A stretch of DNA of 64,000 bases, from assembly GCA_031555935.1 (NCBI GenBank), contig JAVBTX010000022.1:109080-173079 (forward strand), read 5' to 3'. This document shows positions 53,438-61,399 of the stretch, in pieces. The position numbers were made by a program, and so were the translations under genes. The notes beneath the pieces were generated by a model that searched no databases, was not told where the DNA came from, and worked only from the letters and a program-made list of their open reading frames with translations. The DNA is from Roseburia_C sp031555935. GTDB lineage: Bacteria; Bacillota; Clostridia; Lachnospirales; Lachnospiraceae. Positions within the stretch are counted from its first letter, which is position 1. Every line of letters begins with the position of its first letter.

Positions 53438-53520
53438 TTGATGCGCACTCGCGCGAACGGTATAATGTCGCCTAGGCGAACGCGCTCGGCGCAGAAGTTT
53501 GCCAAGGCAAACACCATCTT
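53438..53520. repeat. GC-rich palindrome cluster, possible repeat element
   Basis: This stretch is visibly richer in GC than its AT-rich flanks. It contains two perfect palindromes (CGCCTAGGCG at 53469-53478; TTTGCCAAGGCAAA at 53498-53511), several GCGC/CGCG words and a TATAAT at 53461. No gene is supported on either strand. It may be a dispersed intergenic repeat. The rest of the gap to 53644 is AT-rich with nothing recognised beyond an SD (CGGAGGG). Confidence 0.5.
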
Positions 53521-53644
53521 TTTTGCATCCAATTTTTTTTTGCAATCTAAGTTTTTGCATGATATGGAACGATAAGAATATGTGGTGGTTCATTTATAAT
53601 CGTGATATAATTTACAAAAGAGAAATTTTACGGAGGGCTTAATT

Positions 53645-53977
53645 ATGGAAGGGAAAACGATAGGTTTTATTTTATGGAGTATTTTTGGAGGTATGTTTAT
53701 TGTTTTAGCAATTTTTTCTTATTTTTCAAAAAAGCCGGTAGGATTTTGGGCAAATGCAAAGGTATTTGAGGTTTCGGATACAAAAAAATATAATCGCGCG
53801 GTTGCTAAGCTATTTTGTGTTTTTGGCATTGTCCTAATTGCATTAGGATTCCCTTTACTTGCAGGACAAAATTCTGGTTGGATACTGCTTTCCGTTGTGG
53901 GGATTATGATAGAAGCTATTATTGCGATGGCTGTCTATTCTCTTGTAATTGAAAAAAAGTATAAAAAAGAGTGTTGA
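53645..53977 (+). CDS. Hypothetical three-helix membrane protein (DUF3784-like)
   Basis: 110 residues with three hydrophobic segments (about 6-27, 53-73, 78-101) and a short polar loop after the first (SKKPVGFWANAKVFEVSDTK). It resembles DUF3784-type small membrane proteins of Firmicutes, but I cannot confirm the family. SD CGGAGGG precedes the ATG. Function unknown. It sits at the start of a small accessory cluster. Confidence 0.7.
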   Translation: MEGKTIGFILWSIFGGMFIVLAIFSYFSKKPVGFWANAKVFEVSDTKKYNRAVAKLFCVFGIVLIALGFPLLAGQNSGWILLSVVGIMIEAIIAMAVYSLVIEKKYKKEC

Positions 53978-53988
53978 TGGTATTGACT

Positions 53989-54480
53989 ATGTTAGAATTT
54001 AGATTACTAGGTGATAGTGATATACTATTAGTAGAAAGCTGGTTGAATAAGGAACATGTGAAAAAGTGGTATGAAATACCACATCTTGGAGTTTCAATTG
54101 ACGACTGGATGACTGAAATAAAAGAACGTAATAGACAGTATCAATGGTTAACTCATCTCATTGTAATGTGGCAAGGGTGTCCAATTGGATTATGCCAATA
54201 CTATAAATGTGTGGATAGTGGTGATGAGAATTTTGGAACACTATCACTTACAGGTTCATATGGAATTGATTATTTAATAGGAGAAGAGGATTATATTGGT
54301 AAAGGTTTAGGTAAGCGAATGATTTCTTTGCTTGTGGACAAAATCTTTTCTTTTCAAGATGCGCAGATAGTTACGGCTGATATTGACAAAGATAACAAGG
54401 CTTCCGAGGGGGTATTGCTATCTTGTGGTTTTAAATTATTGGATGCTGAAAGTAGCCGATATATTTTGCCAAAAACATAG
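53989..54480 (+). CDS. GNAT-family acetyltransferase (aminoglycoside 6'-acetyltransferase-like)
   Basis: 163 residues from ATG 53989. The pattern FRLLGDSDILLVESWLNKEH then VKKWYE, the central GIDYLIGEEDYIGKGLGKRM acetyl-CoA loop (motif A) and the C-terminal NKASEGVLLSCGFKL match the GNAT subgroup that includes AAC(6') and siderophore acyltransferases. Substrate cannot be fixed from sequence; a resistance role is not established. Upstream ATG 53977 and GTG 53971 are alternative starts. Followed directly by the DUF3795 fragment. Confidence 0.82.
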   Translation: MLEFRLLGDSDILLVESWLNKEHVKKWYEIPHLGVSIDDWMTEIKERNRQYQWLTHLIVMWQGCPIGLCQYYKCVDSGDENFGTLSLTGSYGIDYLIGEEDYIGKGLGKRMISLLVDKIFSFQDAQIVTADIDKDNKASEGVLLSCGFKLLDAESSRYILPKT

Positions 54481-54678
54481 ATGAATTGTAAGGTAGATAT
54501 TATAAAAGGCTTTCAAAGAACGAATCAATTATTATCTCTTTGTGGATTGAATTGTGGGCTCTGCCCAATGTTTTTAGGAAAACATTGTGGTGGGTGTGGT
54601 AATGGCAACCAATCATGTACGATTGCTAAATGTAGTCTGGAACAAGAGGGGATAGAATATTGTAGAAAAAATTGCTGA
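54481..54678 (+). pseudogene. Truncated DUF3795-like Cys-rich protein
   Basis: 65 residues beginning right after the acetyltransferase stop. The Cys pattern LCGLNCGLCPMFLGKHCGGC then NQSCTIAKCSLEQEGIEYC is that of the N-terminal part of DUF3795 proteins, which are normally well over 100 residues and continue with further Cys motifs. Here a TGA follows at CRKNC and I see no continuation in any frame. It is probably a remnant; a short functional form is possible. Confidence 0.7.
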
Positions 54679-54772
54679 TAAAAGGGGCATAAAACTGAAA
54701 CTTAATAAGAAAAGATCAGACAAATAACAAATTAAAATTGAGCGAGTTTGCTCAGAAAGGAAGGAACTAATA

Positions 54773-55180
54773 ATGAGATTAGGTGCAATAGTTATCGATA
54801 GTAACGATATAGAGGAGCTATCGGATTTTTATGCAAAGTTACTTGGATGGACAAAGAGTAGTCAGATTCAGGACGGGGAAAAATGGATTACGGTAGTAAA
54901 GGAGGATTATAGCGAAACGCCAATCGTTTTTCAAGAGAATCCTAATTATATAAAACCAAAATGGCCATCATATAAGGACGAACAACAACAGATGGTACAT
55001 TTGGATTTTTATGTTAGTATGGATGAGTTTGAAAGCAAAATTGAACATGCAATGAAGTGTGGTGCAAAAATGTCAGAAGACCAGTTTTCGGATAAGTGGA
55101 AAGTAATGTTCGACCCTTCCGGCCACCCTTTCTGCATTATTCCAATCCCAGAAGATATATATCAACAAAGATATACTTAG
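54773..55180 (+). CDS. VOC-family (glyoxalase-like) protein
   Basis: 135 residues of the vicinal oxygen chelate fold: a first beta-alpha-beta-beta-beta unit (LGAIVIDSNDIEELSDFYAK) and a second unit (MVHLDFYVSMDEFESKIEHA, then DPSGHPFCIIP). The final FDPSGHPF is a hallmark of the family. Substrate unknown. SD AAAGGAAGG precedes the ATG. It is followed by the first of two matching hairpins. Confidence 0.85.
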   Translation: MRLGAIVIDSNDIEELSDFYAKLLGWTKSSQIQDGEKWITVVKEDYSETPIVFQENPNYIKPKWPSYKDEQQQMVHLDFYVSMDEFESKIEHAMKCGAKMSEDQFSDKWKVMFDPSGHPFCIIPIPEDIYQQRYT

Positions 55181-55189
55181 TTAACAACT

Positions 55190-55219
55190 AAAGCCGTGGC
55201 GGTTTAAAGTCACGGCTTT
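55190..55219. repeat. Hairpin copy 1 (AAAGCCGTG ... CACGGCTTT)
   Basis: A 9-bp stem with a 12-base loop GCGGTTTAAAGT just after the VOC gene. It is nearly identical to the copy at 55852. It probably serves as a terminator of the VOC gene, though the T-run is only three long. Confidence 0.75.
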
Positions 55220-55249
55220 GAATGTAGACACAGATGTCCAATCATGACA

Positions 55250-55279
55250 AACACGATATTTCTCACGTTGTGTCGTGTT
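55250..55279. promoter_or_regulatory. Inverted repeat upstream of the XRE regulator
   Basis: AACACGA (55250-55256) and TCGTGTT (55273-55279) form a 7-bp inverted repeat about 45 bases before the TTG start of the regulator gene. It is a candidate autoregulatory operator. Confidence 0.35.
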
Positions 55280-55324
55280 AAATGTCGCCTGTTATGTGTA
55301 TTCTGACAATGAAAGGAGAAACAA

Positions 55325-55831
55325 TTGGATCAAAAAAAAACAGGCTGCTTCTTCAAGGAGTTACGCAAAGAAAAAGGATTGACGCAAGAACAATTAGCTG
55401 AACAGCTAAATATTTCAGGAAGAACTGTATCAAGATGGGAAACTGGTAAAAATATGCCAGATTTAGACATCCTAATTGAGATGGCAGACTTTTATGAAGT
55501 AGATATCCGAGAATTAATTGATGGAGAAAGGAAAAGTGAAAAGATGAATAAAGAAATGGAAGAAACCGTTTTAAAAGTAGCTGATTATAGCAACGAAGAA
55601 AAAAACCGATTAATCAAGAAATTACATTTTTTTTCGTGGACAGGAGTCATTACATTTACAATTTCTATAGTGTTGGAAATCATGGGGTTAGCTGATAATG
55701 GAATAACAGAAGCTATCGCAGAGTTCTGTTGTGGAGTTTCCTTTGGTATGCTAATAATAGCCGTAATCTACACCAGCTGCTCAATATATAAGTTCAGTGC
55801 ATTTAAAAGAAGATTATTTCAACATAAGTAA
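55325..55831 (+). CDS. XRE-family regulator with C-terminal membrane segments
   Basis: 168 residues from TTG 55325 (AAAGGAG SD). The N-terminal HTH (about 10-65: LRKEKGLTQEQLAEQLNISG then TVSRWETGKNMPDLDILIEM) is followed by a linker and two hydrophobic segments (about 99-117 and 134-155). This layout is common in clostridial membrane-linked XRE regulators that control neighbouring genes. The gene is bracketed by two near-identical hairpins. Confidence 0.88.
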   Translation: MDQKKTGCFFKELRKEKGLTQEQLAEQLNISGRTVSRWETGKNMPDLDILIEMADFYEVDIRELIDGERKSEKMNKEMEETVLKVADYSNEEKNRLIKKLHFFSWTGVITFTISIVLEIMGLADNGITEAIAEFCCGVSFGMLIIAVIYTSCSIYKFSAFKRRLFQHK

Positions 55832-55851
55832 ACATCCATTTTAAGCTCTAC

Positions 55852-55883
55852 AAAAGCCGTGACGGTTTGAAGTCACGGCTTTT
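55852..55883. repeat. Hairpin copy 2 (AAAAGCCGTGAC ... GTCACGGCTTTT)
   Basis: A perfect 12-bp stem with an 8-base loop GGTTTGAA after the XRE gene, ending in TTTT. It works as a terminator in either direction. Its core sequence matches copy 1 at 55190 at all but a few bases. Confidence 0.85.
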
Positions 55884-55950
55884 ATTATACAAAAAAATCG
55901 AGCCAACTCTCCAATTTCCCCCATTTCTTTTTCCACCCATAAGAAACATG

Positions 55951-55980
55951 GAATAAATTTCCCCCTGCATCATATACATT
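55951..55980 (+). promoter_or_regulatory. Possible sigma-E type promoter for spoIIIA
   Basis: GAATA (55951-55955) and CATATACATT (55971-55980) resemble the -35 and -10 of mother-cell sigma-E promoters, which drive spoIIIA in B. subtilis. The -10 is imperfect. Confidence 0.4.
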
Positions 55981-56010
55981 AGTCGTAGGGACAAGAAAGC
56001 AGGCGATATA

Positions 56011-56952
56011 ATGGTCAAAAGTGTATTGCAGATATTCCCGGTGCATCTGCGGGAAAAAATTGCAGATTGCAACATTCGTGAAGAACTGCTAGAAGAAATC
56101 CGAATCCGAATCGGACAGCCCATCGTGATTAGTTATGGGCAGGAAGAGTGGCATCTCGATGCAAGCAAGCAAAAACTGACAAAACAAGAAAGCCAGGCCT
56201 ATCGTATCACCGAATCTGATGTTCAGGAAATGGTAACCTTCCTAAGCCGCTATTCTCTATACGCCTTTCAGGAGGAAATCCGCAGTGGATTTATCACCTT
56301 AGAGGGCGGACACCGGGTTGGAATTGCTGGACAGGTTCAGATGGAACATCATCAAGTGGCAGATATTCGCTATATTCGCTTTCTCAATATCCGAATCGCC
56401 AAACAGCGGCCGGGGTGTGCAAAAGAAATGATAAAATACATAACTACCGAAAATTTAATTTACAATACGCTGCTCGTATCGTCGCCGGGCGTTGGCAAGA
56501 CAACCTATTTAAGAGACTGTATTCGGATGCTGTCACGTGATGGGGCTTCGGGGCGGGGAATTCGCATCAGTGTGGTGGATGAACGTTCGGAGATTGCCGC
56601 GTGTCATTTGGGGATACCGCAAAATGATGTGGGGCCAAACACCGATGTCTTAGACCGCTGTAACAAACCGGAGGGCATGATAATGATGCTTCGTTCGATG
56701 TCGCCGCAGATATTAGCCGTGGATGAACTAGGGGCTAAGGAAGATTTCTATGCCGTCGAGCAGGCCATGAACTGTGGCTGTCGGTTGATTGGAACGGTAC
56801 ATGCCGGAAGTATTCAGGAATTATCGGAAAAAGAAAATATGAAAATCTGGATGGAGCGAGGAATTTTCCAACGATATATCATATTAAAAAAACAGGCAGA
56901 TGGAAAAAGAGTATTTGAGGTATATGACGAGAGGCGGGAACGGTTATGGTAA
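56011..56952 (+). CDS. spoIIIAA: Stage III sporulation protein AA (ATPase)
   Basis: ATPase of the SpoIIIA-SpoIIQ channel connecting mother cell and forespore. 313 residues, with Walker A SSPGVGKTTYLRDCIRML (about 155-170), Walker B region QILAVDELGAKEDF and the secretion-ATPase-like fold. An ATG at 56011 fits the family length. It opens an eight-gene operon. Confidence 0.95.
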   Translation: MVKSVLQIFPVHLREKIADCNIREELLEEIRIRIGQPIVISYGQEEWHLDASKQKLTKQESQAYRITESDVQEMVTFLSRYSLYAFQEEIRSGFITLEGGHRVGIAGQVQMEHHQVADIRYIRFLNIRIAKQRPGCAKEMIKYITTENLIYNTLLVSSPGVGKTTYLRDCIRMLSRDGASGRGIRISVVDERSEIAACHLGIPQNDVGPNTDVLDRCNKPEGMIMMLRSMSPQILAVDELGAKEDFYAVEQAMNCGCRLIGTVHAGSIQELSEKENMKIWMERGIFQRYIILKKQADGKRVFEVYDERRERLW

Positions 56953-57464
56953 AGCTCTTTGGAGCAGTGATGGTGTTAGTGGGGGCAATCGGCATCGGAC
57001 AAAACATAAATACCAGAATCCGCAGACATTATCAGCAGATAGTGCAGTTAAAGGAATTGCTGTTGCTACTGGGAAATGAGATGCGTTATTTAAAGTTACC
57101 TTTGCCGGTAGTTATGGAGCGGATGGCAAAGCAAACGAAAGAGCCATTTTCGGAGTCCTTTGTGCAAATGGCAGATGAGATGAACCATTTTAGGCAGGCT
57201 AGTCCAATGGAAATCTGGCAGAGTATTTTGCAGAAAAATCGAAAAAAATATTTGCTGTCCGAGGAAGAATTTCAAGTATATTTAGAAGCTGGCGTAATCT
57301 TAGAGCAAGGAAACAGCTATGCACAAGGTGAAGAGGTAACATTATTTACCGAGCAGGTACAGTATAAAATGGTACATGCACAAGAGGAACTGAAAAATCG
57401 ACAGAAGGTGTGCAGCTATCTTTCGGCCGCCGCGGGAGTATTTTTAATCTTGATTCTGTTATGA
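56946..57464 (+). CDS. spoIIIAB: Stage III sporulation protein AB
   Basis: 172 residues: an N-terminal membrane helix, a helical domain with the typical LLLLLGNEMRYLKLPLPVV-like stretch, and a C-terminal membrane helix (YLSAAAGVFLILILL). It resembles GspF-type proteins of secretion systems. It overlaps spoIIIAA by 7 bases. Confidence 0.92.
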   Translation: MVKLFGAVMVLVGAIGIGQNINTRIRRHYQQIVQLKELLLLLGNEMRYLKLPLPVVMERMAKQTKEPFSESFVQMADEMNHFRQASPMEIWQSILQKNRKKYLLSEEEFQVYLEAGVILEQGNSYAQGEEVTLFTEQVQYKMVHAQEELKNRQKVCSYLSAAAGVFLILILL

Positions 57465-57486
57465 AAAGTAAGACGACGGAGGGTAT

Positions 57487-57681
57487 ATGAGCGTAAATTT
57501 GATATTTAAAATAGCGGCCGTGGGAATCTTAGTTACCGTGCTGAGTCAAGTGCTAAAGCACAGCGGCAGAGAGGAACATGCATTTATGACAAGTCTGGCA
57601 GGATTGTTAATTGTATTATTTTGGATTGTGCCATACATCTATGATTTATTTCTGACGATGAAGGATTTATTTGCACTATAA
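57487..57681 (+). CDS. spoIIIAC: Stage III sporulation protein AC
   Basis: 64 residues with two membrane helices, typical of SpoIIIAC (IFKIAAVGILVTVLSQVLKH, then GREEHAFMTSLAGLLIVL). A GGAGGG SD precedes the ATG. Part of the mother-cell membrane complex. Confidence 0.93.
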   Translation: MSVNLIFKIAAVGILVTVLSQVLKHSGREEHAFMTSLAGLLIVLFWIVPYIYDLFLTMKDLFAL

Positions 57682-57707
57682 GTTCAATGGGAAGGGGGCG
57701 CTGCAGC

Positions 57708-58091
57708 ATGGATATCATAAAAATTGCATTAATCGGAATGGCTGGCGTATTTCTGGCATTGATGGTGCGTTCCTACAAATCAGAGTATAGCTTGTTCATC
57801 AGCATGGGGGCGTGTATCTGCATATTTATCTATCTGATATCCAAGCTGGAAATTATATTATCGTATGTGGACTCGGTTCAGTCGCTGGTTCAGCTCGACA
57901 ATCGGTATATCCGACTCGTCATAAAAATGATTGGTATTACTTACATTGCTGAATTTTCCGTGGATATTTGCAAGGACGCGGGTTATCAGGCGATTGCCGG
58001 ACAGATAGAGATGTTTGCAAAGATGTCGATACTGCTGATTAGTATGCCGGTACTGATGTCATTTGTCGAAATGATTGGAGAATTTCTATGA
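57708..58091 (+). CDS. spoIIIAD: Stage III sporulation protein AD
   Basis: 127 residues from ATG 57708 (GGGGGCG upstream), starting MDIIKIALIGMAGVFLALMV, with about four hydrophobic segments and the LVIKMIGITYIAEFSVDICKD block conserved between AC and AD paralogues. An in-frame ATG at 57687 is less likely. It overlaps spoIIIAE by 4 bases (ATGA). Confidence 0.92.
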   Translation: MDIIKIALIGMAGVFLALMVRSYKSEYSLFISMGACICIFIYLISKLEIILSYVDSVQSLVQLDNRYIRLVIKMIGITYIAEFSVDICKDAGYQAIAGQIEMFAKMSILLISMPVLMSFVEMIGEFL

Positions 58092-59272
58092 GTAGCGGCA
58101 AAAAAACAAAAAAAATAAGATGGGGTTTGGGGCTTGCCTTGCTCGTCGTATTTTTAGGCTGGCAAAGTCAAACGGTAGCCGCCACCGAACCTGGTCCGGG
58201 AAATGAAGAAAACAGTCTGAGTGAAGAATTGTTAGAGAATCTCGACTTTGGGGAGATTGATAGTTACTTGCAAAATGATGGGGCGATGGAGATGAGCTTT
58301 GCTGAGCTGGTCAAATCATTGATGACTGGGGGCAGCAGCGGCGGCAGTGGCACAATCATAACATACCTAAAGAATTTGGTTTTCAAAGAAATATCCGCCA
58401 ATAAGCGGCTGCTGGTAGTAATTGTGGCGTTGGCTGGGGCATTTGCCTTAATCAAAAATTTTTCATCCATCTTTAAAAATGCATATATTTCGGAGCTGGC
58501 ATTTATACTATTATATATAGAACTAATGATACTGCTGATGAAGTCGTTTTTAATTATGTACGAGCTGCTGGGTGGCACACTGGGGCGCGTGATAGACTTT
58601 ATGAAGGTGTTGCTACCAGTTTTTTGCGTATCTTTGGTATTTTCCAATGGCGCTGGCAGTGCCGCCGGATTCTATCAAATTGCCTTTCTGGTGATATTTA
58701 TCATCCAATCGGTCATCCTATATCTGCTAGCACCATTGGTCCAGATTTATGTAGCGATGGAATTTCTCAATCATATCTTAGAGGGCGAAAAATTTACCAG
58801 AATGTGCGAGTTATTAGAAGACGGCATTCGTTGGGGAATAAAAATAATCATTACCATTGTGATGGGGTTAAATGTTGTGCAGGGCTTAATTAATCCGGCA
58901 GTGGATCGTTTTAAAACGACCTCCTGGTCAAAGGCCATCAGTATGATACCCGGCATCGGCAATTCTGCCAATGCGCTCAGCCAGATGCTAATTGGCACCG
59001 GCATGGTCGTCAAAAATAGTGTTGGGGTAGCGGCGATGCTCGTCATCGTCATGCTGGGCCTGGTGCCAATGATAAAAATATATGTGATGGCCTTCCTATA
59101 TAAACTTGCTTCGGCAATCCTCGAGCCAATTACAGATAAACGCATTGCCGGAAGCGTGAATGGTGTCTTTAAGGGCAGTGTGCTGGCGGGAAAATTAATG
59201 CTGACATCGTTGTTTTTATTCTTTGTGACGATTGCCATTATAACAGCGACCACCAGCTTTACAGCCGGATAG
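58088..59272 (+). CDS. spoIIIAE: Stage III sporulation protein AE
   Basis: 394 residues with a cleavable signal sequence (LGLALLVVFLGWQSQTVAAT), a short polar region and about seven to eight membrane helices. Large polytopic SpoIIIAE is the channel-like subunit of the complex. It is normal in length and order. Confidence 0.93.
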   Translation: MSSGKKTKKIRWGLGLALLVVFLGWQSQTVAATEPGPGNEENSLSEELLENLDFGEIDSYLQNDGAMEMSFAELVKSLMTGGSSGGSGTIITYLKNLVFKEISANKRLLVVIVALAGAFALIKNFSSIFKNAYISELAFILLYIELMILLMKSFLIMYELLGGTLGRVIDFMKVLLPVFCVSLVFSNGAGSAAGFYQIAFLVIFIIQSVILYLLAPLVQIYVAMEFLNHILEGEKFTRMCELLEDGIRWGIKIIITIVMGLNVVQGLINPAVDRFKTTSWSKAISMIPGIGNSANALSQMLIGTGMVVKNSVGVAAMLVIVMLGLVPMIKIYVMAFLYKLASAILEPITDKRIAGSVNGVFKGSVLAGKLMLTSLFLFFVTIAIITATTSFTAG

Positions 59273-59321
59273 GAGCACCTTGCTTGTTCGAAAAAAGTTG
59301 TTTCAAGGAGTGAGGTAGAGT

Positions 59322-59891
59322 ATGCAGGCAGTTCTGGAGTGGATGAAAGGAATTGTCATCCTATTTGTTATCTTATCGGCATTATTACAATTGGTGCCAC
59401 AAAAAAAATATCAGAAATACATTCAGTTCTTCGTCGAGTTGATCATTGTAATTGCCATTATTGGTCCGATTGCTAAGGTCATCTATGCCAGCGAAGACTT
59501 AGATAAAAAAATAGAATATTCGCAGTTTTGGCAAGAATTGGAAAATCTGCAAAGGGATGCCGGCAAAATGGAATATATTCAGTCGGATTACTATATTAAA
59601 GAATACGAAAAAGTAATTGCCGCAGATATTACCCAAATGGCAGAGTCAAATGGATTTTCAGTTGTCAATATTCAAGTTTTGCTATCAGCGGGTTATGAAC
59701 TTCAAACCGTAGATATGCAGCTTGCTGGAGGAGATGGCATCGGTGGAATAACAATCGGCAAAATTATTGCCAACTCCGGCAGTGAAGGCGACAGTACCAA
59801 TGAGGCAATTGTTCAGGAACTAAAGCAGGAAATCAGTCAATTTTATCAATTGGAGGATTCACAGATAACAATACAGTATGTGGGGGAATAG
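59322..59891 (+). CDS. spoIIIAF: Stage III sporulation protein AF
   Basis: 189 residues: two N-terminal membrane helices (about 7-27 and 35-55) and a soluble C-terminal domain ending in a beta strand (ITIQYVGE) like the ring-forming fold of the family. SD CAAGGAG precedes the ATG. Confidence 0.9.
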   Translation: MQAVLEWMKGIVILFVILSALLQLVPQKKYQKYIQFFVELIIVIAIIGPIAKVIYASEDLDKKIEYSQFWQELENLQRDAGKMEYIQSDYYIKEYEKVIAADITQMAESNGFSVVNIQVLLSAGYELQTVDMQLAGGDGIGGITIGKIIANSGSEGDSTNEAIVQELKQEISQFYQLEDSQITIQYVGE

Positions 59892-59893
59892 GC

Positions 59894-60490
59894 ATGGATT
59901 TAAAAGAACTGTTTTTAAAGCGTAGATTGCAGGAGGACTCAGAAGAACCGAAAAAACCAGATAAAACAGCCTGGGTAATATTACTGCTGACCGGTTTATT
60001 AATACTGATCATTGCAATTCCCACAAATAGCACGAAAAAAAATGAAACGAAAGAAACGGCAGTCGATTCAGCTGTCGTAGAAACCGCAGCGAAGGCAGCC
60101 GCAGATACACGGGAAAGCCAGCTTGAAGCAGTGCTGTCAGAGATGGAAGGCGTCGGAAAAGTGAAGGTCATGATTACTTATCAGGACAATGGTACCCAGG
60201 TAGTAGAAAAGGATCGGACCACAAATAAAGAGAGCACCACCGAAGCAGACAGCTCGGGCGGAACGCGTCAGAGCGATGATTATCAAAACGGTGAAAGCAC
60301 CGTTTATGATGGTCAAAACGGGGAAGGTTCCCCATTTATATCAAGAGAGCTGACACCGGAAATAGAGGGCGTTTTAGTCGTCGCCCAGGGCGGAGATAAA
60401 ATTTCCGTTCGCCAAAACATTTCCAATGCAGTTTTAGCATTATTTCCAGTTGAAGCACATAAAATAGTCGTAGTAAAGATGAACGAATAG
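59894..60490 (+). CDS. spoIIIAG: Stage III sporulation protein AG
   Basis: 198 residues: one membrane helix (about 26-45) and an extracellular ring-building domain (ESQLEAVLSEMEGVGKVKVM and PEIEGVLVVAQGGDKISVRQ) related to EscJ/PrgK ring proteins. It starts 2 bases after spoIIIAF and forms the large ring in the intermembrane space. Confidence 0.93.
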   Translation: MDLKELFLKRRLQEDSEEPKKPDKTAWVILLLTGLLILIIAIPTNSTKKNETKETAVDSAVVETAAKAAADTRESQLEAVLSEMEGVGKVKVMITYQDNGTQVVEKDRTTNKESTTEADSSGGTRQSDDYQNGESTVYDGQNGEGSPFISRELTPEIEGVLVVAQGGDKISVRQNISNAVLALFPVEAHKIVVVKMNE

Positions 60491-60502
60491 GAGGGGCGGA
60501 AA

Positions 60503-61240
60503 TTGAAGAAACTATTTAAAAAGAATCAAATCATAATTACCGCATTAGCACTAATGATTGCTGTTGCCGGATACTTAAGCTTTACCAACGGAAACATGCA
60601 GGACGATAAGGTCGCAAAAGAGGCCAACGCAGAAATCACCGATAATACATATGATTATGAAATCTCAAATGAGGATTCCCTGTTAGAGGGAGAAATTTTT
60701 ACGGATTCCGAGGACAACAGTTTAGAAACCGGCGTTGAAGCATTAGACTCCACTGAGACAAATGCAGACGCTAGCGTGGATGGAAGTACAGACCAGAGTT
60801 TGCAGGGAAATTCTGACTTGGAAGAGGGTGCTAACCCAGGCGAGGCAGTATTAACCAGCGCAGTGGTAGATAGTGTTGACTTTGCTGCTGAGATGAAATT
60901 AAATCGCGAGCAGGTGAGGGCTAAGAACAAAGAATCATTTTTAGAAATCATCAATAACACCAGTATTGATGAAGTACAGAAGCAAGCAGCAGTTGACCAG
61001 ATGATAAAAATGACTGGAATAGCTGAGCGGGAAGCAGCGGCAGAAATGCTTTTAGAAGCAAAAGGCTTTGCCAATGTCGTAGTCAGCATCACTGACGAAT
61101 CAGCCGATGTAGTGCTTGATATGGGTGAAGTAACCGATGCAAAACGGGCGCAGATTGAGGATATTGTAAAACGTAAAACCAGTATTGCGGCGGAGAACAT
61201 CATTATCACACCAATCCAAACGTCCCAAGCTGGGGAGTAA
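60503..61240 (+). CDS. spoIIIAH: Stage III sporulation protein AH
   Basis: 245 residues from TTG 60503 (AGGAGGGG SD): one membrane helix (about 9-27), a long acidic linker and a C-terminal YscJ-like domain (from about 125) that pairs with SpoIIQ across the septum (GFANVVVSITDESADVVLDM). It closes the operon. No clear terminator is visible before the prfC promoter. Confidence 0.92.
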   Translation: MKKLFKKNQIIITALALMIAVAGYLSFTNGNMQDDKVAKEANAEITDNTYDYEISNEDSLLEGEIFTDSEDNSLETGVEALDSTETNADASVDGSTDQSLQGNSDLEEGANPGEAVLTSAVVDSVDFAAEMKLNREQVRAKNKESFLEIINNTSIDEVQKQAAVDQMIKMTGIAEREAAAEMLLEAKGFANVVVSITDESADVVLDMGEVTDAKRAQIEDIVKRKTSIAAENIIITPIQTSQAGE

Positions 61241-61263
61241 ATTTTGGTTACACAGTAATTTTC

Positions 61264-61292
61264 TTGCATAAAAGAGGAAAAGCAACTATAAT
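61264..61292 (+). promoter_or_regulatory. Promoter for prfC
   Basis: TTGCAT (61264-61269), a 17-base spacer and TATAAT (61287-61292). Confidence 0.8.
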
Positions 61293-61310
61293 AGAAAACT
61301 GCAAGGAAGA

Positions 61311-61340
61311 CAGAGGTGTCATATTCCGTTGATACCTCTG
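61311..61340 (+). promoter_or_regulatory. Stem-loop in the prfC leader
   Basis: CAGAGGTGTCA (61311-61321) pairs with TGATACCTCTG (61330-61340), one G-U pair included, around an 8-base loop; CCGGCTTTT follows. It may be an attenuator or mRNA stabiliser about 60 bases before the SD. Confidence 0.6.
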
Positions 61341-61399
61341 CCGGCTTTTGGAAAAAATGGCGGATGAAGAATAATCCATGCGCTTTAGGAGGAACAAAT

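Noticed and set aside
53244..53593. Open frames on both strands downstream of and overlapping rpsU
   Set aside because: The + strand frame overlaps rpsU out of frame; the - strand frames read through the terminator and palindromes. No SD, no family match.
53989..54480. Calling the GNAT protein an aminoglycoside resistance enzyme
   Set aside because: The subgroup resemblance does not fix the substrate; only the GNAT family is supported.
61316..61399. Separate upstream peptide gene in the prfC leader
   Set aside because: The frame is continuous with prfC without a stop, so it would be an N-terminal extension, not a separate leader peptide.
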